A stretch of DNA of 64,000 bases from CAMDPA01 sp965223035. Its GTDB lineage: Bacteria; Pseudomonadota; Alphaproteobacteria; Rhizobiales; Hyphomicrobiaceae. The DNA is taken from the NCBI GenBank assembly GCA_965223035.1, contig OZ244980.1:496001-560000 (forward strand). The letters run 5' to 3'. The notes below the pieces were generated by a model. It was not told the DNA's origin, did not search any database, and was given only the letters and a program-made list of their open reading frames with translations. The stretch's first letter is position 1. Every line of letters starts with the position of its first letter. This document shows, piece by piece, positions 53,180 through 61,583 of this stretch. Position numbers and translations under genes: made by a program.

Positions 53180-54931
53180 TCATACCTCGACCGACACCAA
53201 CCCCATCTTGGCCAGCACCGACACCGCCACCAGGGTGCGGTCCAACTTGGCGTTGGTGGCGCCTGCTAGCTCGGCCACGGTTTTGGGTTGCGCCGCCAGC
53301 GCCGCAAGCAAGTCCGTGACCAATGCGGCCGGCGGCAGCATCTGGCCGGCGTAGGCGAATAAGGCGTGTCCGGCCAGCTCCTTATAGGCCGCGGCCGTGG
53401 CGCCCGCCGCCGCCGTCACCCGCGTGTCCGGCATCAGCCGCGCCGTCGGGTAATGGCCGAAGGTGGCGAACGGATCGAGCCGCGCCGGGGTCGCCCGGGG
53501 CGCTGCCTTGAGCCGGGCCAGTTGCGCGGGGTCATCAGCCGCGCCGGTGCGCCGGGCCGCCAGCTCCGCCCACAGCGCCTGATAGCGCGGATAGATCACC
53601 GACCAGTCGAACACCTCGCGCGCGCGTTGCCGGCCGGCCGCGCCCAACTGAGCGCGCAGGGGCGCATCCTCCACCAGCGCGGTCAGCCGATCGGCCAGTT
53701 GGCGGTGGTCAAGCGACACCGCTTGACAGGACAGGCCGCAATAAAGGTCATAGGTTTGGGCGCCGGCTTCGTAGGCTTGGGCGAGCCCGTTGCCGAGCCC
53801 GGCCGGCGGCATCCAGGTGGTGATGCGATAGCCGTCTTGGCCGTCACGCACGGTCTCTTTGTAACCGTCCCAGTCAGTTACCAGCACCGGCAGGCCGGCG
53901 GCCATCGCCTCGATCGGGGTGAGGCCGAAGGTCTCCTGAATGTTGTCGGACAGCGATACGAAAATGTCGGCCGCCGCCCAGCTTTGCCGGCGCGCGGTGG
54001 GGTCCTTACCGTCGGTGAACAGGTTGGTGACGGCGGGACAAAATTGGCTGGCGCCGGTCTTGAAGGCGTGCTCGAACTTAGGGATCGCAAACCAGCCGCA
54101 CTGCACCAAGACGAGCGGTTTGCCGGTGCGCTCGGCCGCGGCCTTAAGGCCGACGTACATGGCATGGGGATGGGCCTTGGCGTGAAATGCCAGACGCCCG
54201 ACGAACAGCACGACGATGGCATCGTCGGCGATGCCGAGCGCGCGCCGGGCCGCGACGCGCTCGTTGGCGTCAAGGTCGAAATCCGAGCAATGGACGCCAA
54301 GCGGGATGACCGGCAGCTGCGGCAGCGGCGGCCGCGACGGCGACCCCAGCCGCCAGCGCAGATACTCCCACTGCGCCCGCAATACCATCTCAACCGTCGC
54401 GCGGACGGCGTGCGAGGTGCAGATCAACGCGTCCCAAGGCATCACCGGCGCCGTGATCAGCCCGGCGATGGCATCCATCACGGAATGGGAGGCCGTGGTG
54501 TGGGTCACCCCGCACAGGCTATAGGCGTCGGGCCGGGCGCGCAGGCGCAGGCGCGCGGCTTTGGCCAGTTCAGGATCGGGCAGATAGAGCGTGCCGATCC
54601 GCGACAGCTGATCGAGCCGATGGGCGGGTAGCCACCGCGCCGCGACGGCGGGATCGAGCGCGCCAACCATGTCGGCAAACACCTTGGCGGAGGATTTGTG
54701 CGGCGTGTAAGCCCATAACGTGTCGCCGGCGCGGCCAGCGACGGCCGCCCGCAGGAACGCGTTGCCGGCCGCCTGCCGCCCCATCAGCTTCGGCCCTTTG
54801 AGATGATAGCCGTCGGGCTCGAATCTGATGGCGGCGTCGGTTGCTGTTAGGGATTGCCCCGATGCCCCAGCCTCGGCATCAAAAGCATGGGCCTGCGCCG
54901 CTGGCTGCCGCGGGCGTCGCGCTTGTTCCAA
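53180..54931 (-). CDS. Family 4 glycosyltransferase with C-terminal extension
   Basis: This protein of up to 583 residues has a GT-B-type core. The N-terminal part holds MGRQAAGNAFLRAAVAG, the middle holds VVLFVGRLAFHAKAHPH, and the C-terminal donor-binding motif is ETFGLTPIEAMAAGLPVLVT (E-x7-E). About 90 residues after the core resemble a small helical or winged-helix domain (LVTDLLAALAAQPKTVAEL). The N-terminus is uncertain: homology-like sequence begins around IRFEPDGYHLKGP, upstream of the first internal Met, and the only start in frame is a TTG at 54931. It may modify an envelope glycan; no other glycan genes are adjacent. Confidence 0.8.
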   Translation of the reverse strand: MEQARRPRQPAAQAHAFDAEAGASGQSLTATDAAIRFEPDGYHLKGPKLMGRQAAGNAFLRAAVAGRAGDTLWAYTPHKSSAKVFADMVGALDPAVAARWLPAHRLDQLSRIGTLYLPDPELAKAARLRLRARPDAYSLCGVTHTTASHSVMDAIAGLITAPVMPWDALICTSHAVRATVEMVLRAQWEYLRWRLGSPSRPPLPQLPVIPLGVHCSDFDLDANERVAARRALGIADDAIVVLFVGRLAFHAKAHPHAMYVGLKAAAERTGKPLVLVQCGWFAIPKFEHAFKTGASQFCPAVTNLFTDGKDPTARRQSWAAADIFVSLSDNIQETFGLTPIEAMAAGLPVLVTDWDGYKETVRDGQDGYRITTWMPPAGLGNGLAQAYEAGAQTYDLYCGLSCQAVSLDHRQLADRLTALVEDAPLRAQLGAAGRQRAREVFDWSVIYPRYQALWAELAARRTGAADDPAQLARLKAAPRATPARLDPFATFGHYPTARLMPDTRVTAAAGATAAAYKELAGHALFAYAGQMLPPAALVTDLLAALAAQPKTVAELAGATNAKLDRTLVAVSVLAKMGLVSVEV

Positions 54932-55394
54932 CTGTCAAACTCCCGCAGCAACAGGTGTTGGTCACGTTGCCACGTATACACCGTCTCAGGTCCGCCGCAA
55001 TCGACAAAGCCGTGTCGTAGCGACCAGAGCATCCGGCCGCAGGAGCAGGCATACCGATCTCTGCAACCGCAGACCCGGCGCCGCAGCTGCTGACCTGGAC
55101 GACATCGATCTGCGCCAGGACAACCCGCACTTAATCGGAGCGAGACGATCCCGACCAACGGCGGCATCGTTGTTCTCGTCCTTATCAGCCAGGATCATAC
55201 GGCGTCGAACGGGATCGACGGCGCGGCTTCAGCTGAAGGCACAATGAACCAGCGACAAGCAGTCGTCCACACCGAGTTGGCCGCAGTGGCCTGGTTGGTG
55301 CCAACCGGGCCAAACGCTCCGCTTGATGATGGCGACGCTGCCAAGTTGGCGCTCCGCCGAAAGGCGCCAGTGATCTGGTGTAGCGAACCCCTGG
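54932..55394. other. Intergenic region with a decayed repeat
   Basis: 463 nt without a convincing gene. Around 55124-55170, CGCACTTAATCGGAGCGAGA and following ACGATCCCGACC vaguely match hairpin A of the CTAG family. The remainder shows nothing recognisable. Confidence 0.4.
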
Positions 55395-56465
55395 TCACTT
55401 TTGCGGCAGCTGGAGCGTGACCAGGTCGCTGCCAACGATCACGTTGCCTGCAAAGCCTTGTTCCCTGGCGGCAGTTTCGTATTTCGCCGCATCGAGCGGT
55501 CCGCCTGGAATTGGGAACGGCCCCTGTTTGGGCGCCTGCATGGGCGGGATCAGGTGAGTCAGCATCAAATGCTTGACGCCGGCCCGCTTCGCCATCCCGC
55601 CGAGATCTGCGGCGGTACTTTGACGGAAGTAGATCGGGGGCGGGAAGCCACTGCCCTTGCCCGGTCCCATGACCGGATGGATGGTCGAATGCACCAATAC
55701 GTCAGCTCCCTCGGCCAAGCGTTCGACCTGCTGCGAGGTTGACGAGGGACGGGGCGGTTTTGGCTTGTCGTTGCCGGCATCACCACCGATCACGACGCTG
55801 CCGGCCGGCGTATTCACGCGGTAGGAGGCATGGCCCGGCATATGGCGTGACTTGATCGCCAACACCGCGACATCGCCACGCGACCAAACCACGGTCGGTT
55901 GGTCGGTCGGCTTGAACGACTTTACATTTAACAACGCGGATGGGCCACCGGGTCGGCGTTTTTTGTTCTCCACCAGTCGCTGGGCGATCTCGCCGGATTT
56001 GATCAGCGGGTCGCCAAGACTCTTTGCAAAGTTCTTACAACTTAGAACATGGCCGAGCGGCGATTTCACATCCTCCGAGCAGACCAGATCGACGTTTGGT
56101 GCCTGTGAATTGAAATGCCACCGGAACTGCATCACGCTCGCCAGGCCCTCCGTGTGGTCGGAATGCAAGTGCGTCAGGAACACCGCGGTCAATTTGCCGA
56201 TCGGCACGCGGAGCTTCGATAACTGCTGCGTGGTGCCGCGCCCGGCATCGAACTGAAGAAAGACAGACCCGCAGCCGTCGCTGTCGTCGCCGTACCGGAT
56301 CAATGTGCCCGAGCCGGCCTGACCCCGGAAAATCGGCGGCCCTCCTTGCGTTCCGGTCAGTGTCACTTTCAGGCATGGCGCGGCCTCTGCGCGGCCCGCG
56401 GTCGACACGACAACAACCTGTAGGGCTAACACCGCGAGCAACCCATTTATTGCTCGAACACGCAT
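55395..56465 (-). CDS. Secreted MBL-fold metallo-hydrolase
   Basis: This 356-residue zinc hydrolase has an N-terminal signal peptide (hydrophobic 8-21, likely cleavage after AEA at 26-28) and the metal motif THLHSDH (H99, H101, D103, H104). Further ligands come from the SRHMPGH and GGDAG regions. The fold and the GSGTLIRYG segment resemble RNase-Z-like and arylsulfatase-like MBL hydrolases found in the periplasm. GGGGAGG lies five bases before ATG 56465. No operon partner is seen. Confidence 0.87.
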   Translation of the reverse strand: MRVRAINGLLAVLALQVVVVSTAGRAEAAPCLKVTLTGTQGGPPIFRGQAGSGTLIRYGDDSDGCGSVFLQFDAGRGTTQQLSKLRVPIGKLTAVFLTHLHSDHTEGLASVMQFRWHFNSQAPNVDLVCSEDVKSPLGHVLSCKNFAKSLGDPLIKSGEIAQRLVENKKRRPGGPSALLNVKSFKPTDQPTVVWSRGDVAVLAIKSRHMPGHASYRVNTPAGSVVIGGDAGNDKPKPPRPSSTSQQVERLAEGADVLVHSTIHPVMGPGKGSGFPPPIYFRQSTAADLGGMAKRAGVKHLMLTHLIPPMQAPKQGPFPIPGGPLDAAKYETAAREQGFAGNVIVGSDLVTLQLPQK

Positions 56466-57160
56466 GTCGTCCTCCCCTTCGATTTTTGGTTCTGAGAGCT
56501 CAATGGGCCCGAGTTTCCTCGAGCATCCTTTGCTGCGTCCATCAGCTCACCGCCCGCGTTGACTTTATTAAAGGCCCGAGCGGTCGGGCTAGCGCGCGGG
56601 TGTTTTGAAAGGCAAAGCTAAGGCATCGACGTCCACACAACAAGGCTCGATTGGAATCGCCTCGTCGGCCCGGTGCCGCAGCCCTTCCACTCGACGCCAC
56701 GATGGTGTCGGTGGCCGGGTGGGGCGTGAACCCGCCGATGCTGTGTTGGGCATGCCCTCATGCTCAGCTTTGCCGTGGGGGAGGCGGCATTGGCGGGGGA
56801 AGCTCAAACGTCCGCGGTTGGCAAGGCGTTGTCCGAAGGCTTGCCGGCGAATGCGATCGCGGCGATCGTCACGATGATTTGGGCAAGGAATAAAAGGCCG
56901 ATCATCATCATGGTTTTCACTCCCGCTGGGTCTTGGTTGGCGTTGCTTGGAGGGAAGAAAACCACACGTCAGGTTGGCCGGCTGTGCCAATTGGCACATG
57001 ACGGGCGTGCTTTCGCTCAGCCTTGATCAAGCCGCGCGCCAGCAAGGCGTGATGGTGCGCTGGATCGGCCCAATTGCTGCTGTGCGCTCCCCTTCGGCGG
57101 GCGACAAGCCGCGCCTGGGATGCGGCCATGTGAAGTTCGCTGTTGGATCGGCTCTGACGC
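56466..57160. other. Intergenic region containing one possible small gene
   Basis: Apart from the 35-codon frame at 56804-56911 no gene is supported. Around 56650-56730 the minus strand carries a weak match to the middle of the second repeat family (CCCGGCCACC...CATCGTGG). Confidence 0.4.
56804..56911 (-). CDS. Possible small single-helix membrane protein, 35 residues
   Basis: The frame MMMIGLLFLAQIIVTIAAIA is followed by FAGKPSDNALPTADV and a TGA stop. A GGGAG lies eight bases before the first ATG. The product would be one transmembrane helix with a short polar tail. Small proteins like this are often missed. There is no homology I can name and the frame could be chance; the clean ribosome-binding site and amphipathic composition are the support. 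Confidence 0.4.
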   Translation of the reverse strand: MMMIGLLFLAQIIVTIAAIAFAGKPSDNALPTADV

Positions 57161-57224
57161 CTAGATCATCGCGCCTTAAATCGGAACCGCAAAGCCGGTT
57201 CCGATTTAAGGCGGGTTGCTCTAG
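57161..57224. repeat. CTAG-bounded palindromic repeat, short copy (R11)
   Basis: 64 nt, CTAG to CTAG: left end ATCATCGCGCC, core CGGAACCGCAAAGCCGGTTC, right end AAGGCGGGTTGCT. The right CTAG contains the stop codon of the gene at 57221-57862. Confidence 0.85.
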
Positions 57225-57862
57225 CCGTAGGTCAAGTCATACCAATCCAGATAGCGCTCGGCCCAGTCGCGCCACTCGGCATGCTGTGCCTCAAGCCGCT
57301 GCAAGGCCGCGTCGGGATCGACGCGACGAAGGCGAGGAAAGATCCGGCCCAGGCACTTGATGGCATTGATCAGAAAGCGCGGGGGCTCAGGTATCGGTTC
57401 AGGATCGTTCTCAAGCGCTTGACGAGCGTGACGTGCAGCCTCTGCGTGCTCATCTTTTTCGGCAAGCCATAGGGCGAGCAACATATGCATTTGGAATGAA
57501 GCCGAATCGTAGGCGAGGGCTTCCTCGCCCGCCGCAATCGCTTGATCGGCGCGATCGGCGAAGTAATGGGCAAGCGCGATGAGTTCCAACGAGGGCTGGT
57601 CCGACGCATTGCCCTTGAGGTGGGCACGCAGAAGGTCGATCGCTCCATCATAATCCTCTCGCCCTATCAACCTGACCAAGCGTAGAAAAAATAAGGGCAA
57701 TCGGGACGTCCTCTGGAAATAATTCGTATTCGGATTATAAGCATCTCCCGCTAACGTCCGGTAAAGCTGAGGATCGTCGATTTCCACATCCGATCGCGGG
57801 CCTGCCGCCGTCCGGGTCAGACAAAACACGCGCGCGGCCATCTGCGACGCGTTGGCTCGCAA
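57221..57862 (-). CDS. Hypothetical protein with TPR-like helices
   Basis: This protein of up to 213 residues is largely alpha-helical. Segments such as DYDGAIDLLRAHLKGNASDQ, QAIAAGEEALAYDSASFQMH and HAEAARHARQALENDPEP have the spacing of tetratricopeptide repeats, suggesting a protein-protein interaction role. The start is uncertain (57862, or the Met at 57841). The C-terminus ends YLDWYDLTYG and the TAG stop is part of the terminal CTAG of repeat R11. No family name can be given. Confidence 0.65.
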   Translation of the reverse strand: MRANASQMAARVFCLTRTAAGPRSDVEIDDPQLYRTLAGDAYNPNTNYFQRTSRLPLFFLRLVRLIGREDYDGAIDLLRAHLKGNASDQPSLELIALAHYFADRADQAIAAGEEALAYDSASFQMHMLLALWLAEKDEHAEAARHARQALENDPEPIPEPPRFLINAIKCLGRIFPRLRRVDPDAALQRLEAQHAEWRDWAERYLDWYDLTYG

Positions 57863-58029
57863 GCGGGTCTACACGGCAACAAGCAAGGGCGCACAAATCG
57901 CTGGTTTGGTATGCGTTGAGGGGCTTATGGCGAACGCTCAACGGGTCCGGCTTGTCTGATGCGCAATAAAACTGCTAAGTTTCAACTTTATGCATAGTAA
58001 TCCTTGGCATTCACTCGGAGATTGCGGCC

Positions 58030-58332
58030 GTGGAAAATCTAGTCCCTTTGATCATTCAACTCGTGAGTGGCGCAGTCGGTGGCAATATTGCCGGCGCATT
58101 ATTCAAGAACATTAGCTTAGGCACGCTTTGGAATTCGGTGGCGGGCATCGTCGGCGGCGGCCTGGGCGGTCAGATCCTGCAAGCCTTATTCGGCGTCGGT
58201 GCAGGTGGCGCTGGTGCCATGGCCGGCATGGACATCGGATCCATCATCGCGCAGATCGCCGGCGGTGGTGTCGGCGGCGGCGTATTGATGGCGATCATCG
58301 GCTTGATCCGCTCCGCCATGTCCAAAGCATAA
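58030..58332 (+). CDS. Small glycine-rich hydrophobic protein
   Basis: This 100-residue protein is made of Gly-zipper-like hydrophobic stretches (VSGAVGGNIAGALF, IVGGGLGGQILQALFGVGAG, IAGGGVGGGVLMAIIGLI) and ends with a basic SAMSKA tail. Similar small proteins occur across Hyphomicrobiales, from memory, with no known function. The start is a GTG at 58030 with CGGAG about nine bases upstream. Membrane insertion or self-association is likely. Confidence 0.75.
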   Translation: MENLVPLIIQLVSGAVGGNIAGALFKNISLGTLWNSVAGIVGGGLGGQILQALFGVGAGGAGAMAGMDIGSIIAQIAGGGVGGGVLMAIIGLIRSAMSKA

Positions 58333-58757
58333 GGGTCATCCAAGGCATCAACTGAGCATTGGTCCGCGCGTGCCAACCCAGGTGTTGGCTCGTGGCCATG
58401 CCGCATCGGCAAAGTGCGTTTCTGCTGTAACGTGGGCCCATTGCCGGCGCGGGACTCATGCGCGCATGCGTTGGCCAATGTGAATCGGCTGTCAGGAGGC
58501 CACGTCAGCGTCGACCCCCGGCCGATGGTCGCCTTGTTGTGACGGGCGGCGCGGAGGTCATTGGCGCTGCTCAGCTACGGTCGAACCATGGCGCCGCCGA
58601 CTGCCGTGACGCGGCTTGCAACACTAAGCCGCTGCCCTGGAACGCGCATCGACCATTGACATGGCTGCGTCAAAAGGCCTGCGATAGGCGACGCGGTCGG
58701 GCCGATCTGTGACGATGGCTGGGCATGCGTTTGCGTCGATGGGAAGATCGGTCAGCG
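58333..58757. other. Intergenic region without a supported gene
   Basis: 425 nt between the glycine-rich protein gene and repeats R12/R13. Short frames are present but none has both a ribosome-binding site and plausible composition. Confidence 0.4.
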
Positions 58758-58818
58758 CTAGAGCAACCTGCCTTTAATCGGAATCGGAACGATCCCGATT
58801 AAAGGCGCGATGATCTAG
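58758..58818. repeat. CTAG-bounded palindromic repeat, short copy (R12)
   Basis: 61 nt and nearly identical to R3 and R4: AGCAACCTGCC, core ATCGGAATCGGAACGATCCC, GGCGCGATGATC. Its right CTAG is shared with R13. Confidence 0.88.
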
Positions 58819-58962
58819 GGCAACCTGCTTTTCATCGGGATGCAACGATCCCGATGAAAACCAGAAAGCTGCTCACCACTTTAAGGGCGATCACCTTTGC
58901 GCCTTAAGTGGGAACCGGCTTTGCGGTTCCAACCGGCTCCCATTTAAGGCACAAAGATCTAG
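58815..58962. repeat. CTAG-bounded palindromic repeat, composite copy (R13)
   Basis: 148 nt: the CTAG shared with R12, hairpin A (GGCAACCTGCTTTTCATCGG ...), linker CACCACTTTAAGGGC, hairpin B (GATCACCTTTGCGCC ... GGCACAAAGATC), CTAG. It gives a head-to-tail pair of elements with one joint CTAG. Confidence 0.85.
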
Positions 58963-59075
58963 GCGTGATTGATTCCGGTGATCTGCGCCATCGCCAACCT
59001 TGGCGGTTACCTGCGCTGGTCATTGCCGCGAAAAATAATGTCATGGTAGCTGGGTTCATTCTAAGGGATCTCGAG

Positions 59076-60422
59076 ATGGCACGATTTCACGCTCCGGCGT
59101 CGGGTTTGGCACTGATTGGTGTCGGGTTTGCGATTGGCGCATGGATGTTTGCATCCAAGAACGACCCGCGGCCGCTCGGGCAGTTGGCCGAAAGCCTTCT
59201 AGCCATGTCCGGCGCCAATGCCCAGAATGCGAAGCAAACCGTTTCGCCAACGAAGGCGCGGCCAAGAGACACCTACTACCCAAACTCGGAAGACCTTAAA
59301 CCCGACGAAATGCGCATCGTGGCTTGCGGCACCGGCATGCCGACGACGCGCGCCGCCCAGGCCGCCGCCTGCTTTCTGGTTGAACTTGGCAATGGCGACA
59401 AGTTCCTGTTCGACATCGGCACCGGCGCCGCTGAGCGTATCTCCTCGTTACAGATCCCTTACAACTACCTCGACAAGGTCTTCATCGGTCACTTGCACAC
59501 CGACCATTTTGGCTCGCTGCACGAGCTGTTCGTGGGCGGCGCGCTGATGGGCCGAAACGTGCCGCTGCGGGTGTGGGGGCCGAGTGGTCGCACGGAAAAG
59601 CTCGGCACCAAGCACGCCATGGACGGCATGATGCAAATGCTGACATGGGATCTGGCCGGTCGCGCCGGCCTGATTGATCCCCGTGGATTTCGGCTGGAGG
59701 TCAATGAATTCGACTACAAGGGCGACAACGCCGAAATCTATAACGAGAATGGTGTCACGATTCGGAGCTTCCCGGCGATTCATGCGATCGATGGGTCGGT
59801 GAGCTTCGTCCTGGAGTGGAACGGCCTGAAGTTCGTCTTCTCAAGCGACACCTACCCGAATCAATGGTTTGTCAAATATGCAAAGGATGCGGATATCGTC
59901 ATCCACGAATGCTTTATTGCAGTGCCTGATATTGTCAAGAAACTGAAGTTCACACCGGAATCCGCACTGCAGGTGGGGACCCAGATCCACACGGCACCAG
60001 AAGCCTTCGGCAAAGTCATGAGCGAGGTGAAACCGCGCTTGGCGGTCGCCTATCATTTCTTCAAAGACCCCGATACCACCGCGCAGGTCTTCCAACGCAT
60101 CCGCAAAACCTACGATGGACCACTCAGCCTGGCCGAGGACTTGATGGTTTGGAATGTGACCAAGGACGAGATCCGCGAACGGGTGACGGTGGCCGACGAG
60201 CGTACATGGTCGCCGCCGCTTGCTGCGCCGGCCATTCCGCCCGGCCCGAATGACCGAGATCAGTTCGCCAAATCGTTTGGACTGCCGCCAGAGGCGATCG
60301 GTTACAGTGACTATATCGCCAATGGAAAGTGGAACGTCGACGACGTCCTGCGGCCGATCTATAAGGAGGCCGGCGACACGCTTGGTCGCTCGTTCCCCTA
60401 TCCTGGGGACGAGAAGAAGTAA
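59076..60422 (+). CDS. Membrane-anchored MBL-fold metallo-hydrolase (GntH-like)
   Basis: This 448-residue protein has an N-terminal hydrophobic anchor or signal (10-25), then an MBL domain beginning at DEMRIVACGTGMPTTRAAQA. The zinc motif GHLHTDHFGS supplies H139, H141, D143 and H144. Later ligands are in FSSDTYPN and VAYHFF. A C-terminal region of about 90 residues follows the domain (WSPPLAAPAIPPGPNDRDQF). It resembles proteins annotated as guanitoxin-cluster MBL hydrolase GntH, a name spread widely by similarity; no other guanitoxin gene is here. ATG 59076 has AAGGGA seven bases upstream. Confidence 0.85.
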   Translation: MARFHAPASGLALIGVGFAIGAWMFASKNDPRPLGQLAESLLAMSGANAQNAKQTVSPTKARPRDTYYPNSEDLKPDEMRIVACGTGMPTTRAAQAAACFLVELGNGDKFLFDIGTGAAERISSLQIPYNYLDKVFIGHLHTDHFGSLHELFVGGALMGRNVPLRVWGPSGRTEKLGTKHAMDGMMQMLTWDLAGRAGLIDPRGFRLEVNEFDYKGDNAEIYNENGVTIRSFPAIHAIDGSVSFVLEWNGLKFVFSSDTYPNQWFVKYAKDADIVIHECFIAVPDIVKKLKFTPESALQVGTQIHTAPEAFGKVMSEVKPRLAVAYHFFKDPDTTAQVFQRIRKTYDGPLSLAEDLMVWNVTKDEIRERVTVADERTWSPPLAAPAIPPGPNDRDQFAKSFGLPPEAIGYSDYIANGKWNVDDVLRPIYKEAGDTLGRSFPYPGDEKK

Positions 60423-60470
60423 CGCGTCGTGGGGCCGGTCGCCTTTCGTCAGGTGCCGCGTCTTCGGTAT

Positions 60471-60502
60471 CGGGATGGTTCCAGCTAACTCCGAAGCGCT
60501 TT
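60471..60502. repeat. Second repeat family, inverted short copy
   Basis: GGGATGGTTCCAGCTAACTC and following CGAAGCGCT is the reverse complement of the left end seen at 8416 and 36291. It lies in the short gap between converging genes. Confidence 0.6.
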
Positions 60503-60587
60503 GGGCGCCAGCGGCACGACGTTGGTTGACCGGCCGGACGGCCAACCGACCTTCCTTCCAGTCATCGGTTGCGATGCTGCGCCACAA

Positions 60588-61574
60588 TCAGACTGTCAAT
60601 AGCACCTTGCCGCGGACTTGACGCTCGGTGAGGAGCGCGAACGCCTGCTCGAAGTCTTCCAGCGCGAAGGTCGACATGATCGCAGGACGGATCTGCCCCG
60701 TCTCGAACAGGCCGTGCATGTATTCGATGCCGTTTTTTATCTGCGCATAGCGATGGTTGAACTGGATATCGAGAGGGGCGCCGATAACGGCCAGGTTTCG
60801 ATACAAGAGGTAGTTGGTCTTGACCTGCGGAATATCGGCGCTGGCAAAGCCGATCACCACCATCTTGCCATCAAAACCCAGGGTTCGCAGCGCGAATGCG
60901 AAGGTCTGCCCGCCGATGGTTTCGAATATGTAGTCGACGCCCTGATCCGAGGTCAGGCGCATCACCTCGTCCTTGAGGTGGTCCTTGAGGTTGGCGGTGT
61001 CGGAGCGAATGATATGCGAGGCGCCGTGGCTCGCGGCAAGCTCAGCCTTGTCCGCGGACGAAACCAGCGCAATCGCAGTGACGCCGGCAGCCTTGAGAAG
61101 CTGAATGCAGGCCGAGCCGACGCCGCCAGCCGCTCCGGTGACGAGCGCCGTCTTGCCCGCCTCCACGTCCGCTCGCAGATGGACGGCGACATAGGCGGTA
61201 TTGAAAACCGTCATCATTGCCGCGGCGTCTTTGTATCCCATCGATGCGGGGATCTTGAAGCAGCGCCGCTCTGGCGCCGGCACGCGTTCGGCAAACGCAC
61301 CTGTGAAGACCTGTGCCATCACCCGATCGCCGGGTTGGAACGCGCTCACGCCCGCCCCGACCTCGAGCACGTCGCCGGCCACGTCGCGTCCAGGAATGAA
61401 AGGGGGATCGGGCCGCTTTTGATACTTGCCCTGAAGCATCAAGGCATCGGGGAAATTGATACCGATGGCGCGGGCCCCGATCAGAATCTCGCCCTCGGCC
61501 GGCATCGCGTCCGGCACCTCGACGATCTGGTGCGATCCGATTGGACCGTAGGCCTTGACAAGAAGGGCACGCAT
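60588..61574 (-). CDS. NADPH:quinone oxidoreductase-type MDR protein
   Basis: This 328-residue zinc-independent medium-chain dehydrogenase/reductase has the cofactor motif TGAAGGVG, FIPGRDVAG near the start and QGVDYIFETIGG. Zinc-ligand Cys/His residues of alcohol dehydrogenases are missing. It follows the CO-dehydrogenase-like small-subunit gene by 9 nt, so it is the last gene of that operon and probably handles a product of the hydroxylase (quinone or enoyl reduction). Confidence 0.9.
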   Translation of the reverse strand: MRALLVKAYGPIGSHQIVEVPDAMPAEGEILIGARAIGINFPDALMLQGKYQKRPDPPFIPGRDVAGDVLEVGAGVSAFQPGDRVMAQVFTGAFAERVPAPERRCFKIPASMGYKDAAAMMTVFNTAYVAVHLRADVEAGKTALVTGAAGGVGSACIQLLKAAGVTAIALVSSADKAELAASHGASHIIRSDTANLKDHLKDEVMRLTSDQGVDYIFETIGGQTFAFALRTLGFDGKMVVIGFASADIPQVKTNYLLYRNLAVIGAPLDIQFNHRYAQIKNGIEYMHGLFETGQIRPAIMSTFALEDFEQAFALLTERQVRGKVLLTV

Positions 61575-61583
61575 GTCGGGTCC

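Noticed and set aside
53366..54631. A 421-codon plus-strand frame over the glycosyltransferase
   Set aside because: Arg/Gly/Ala-rich shadow translation with no domain; the minus strand has a clear family-4 motif.
59076..60422. Guanitoxin biosynthesis locus, suggested by the GntH-like MBL protein
   Set aside because: None of the other guanitoxin genes is nearby; the similarity is to a broad MBL subfamily.
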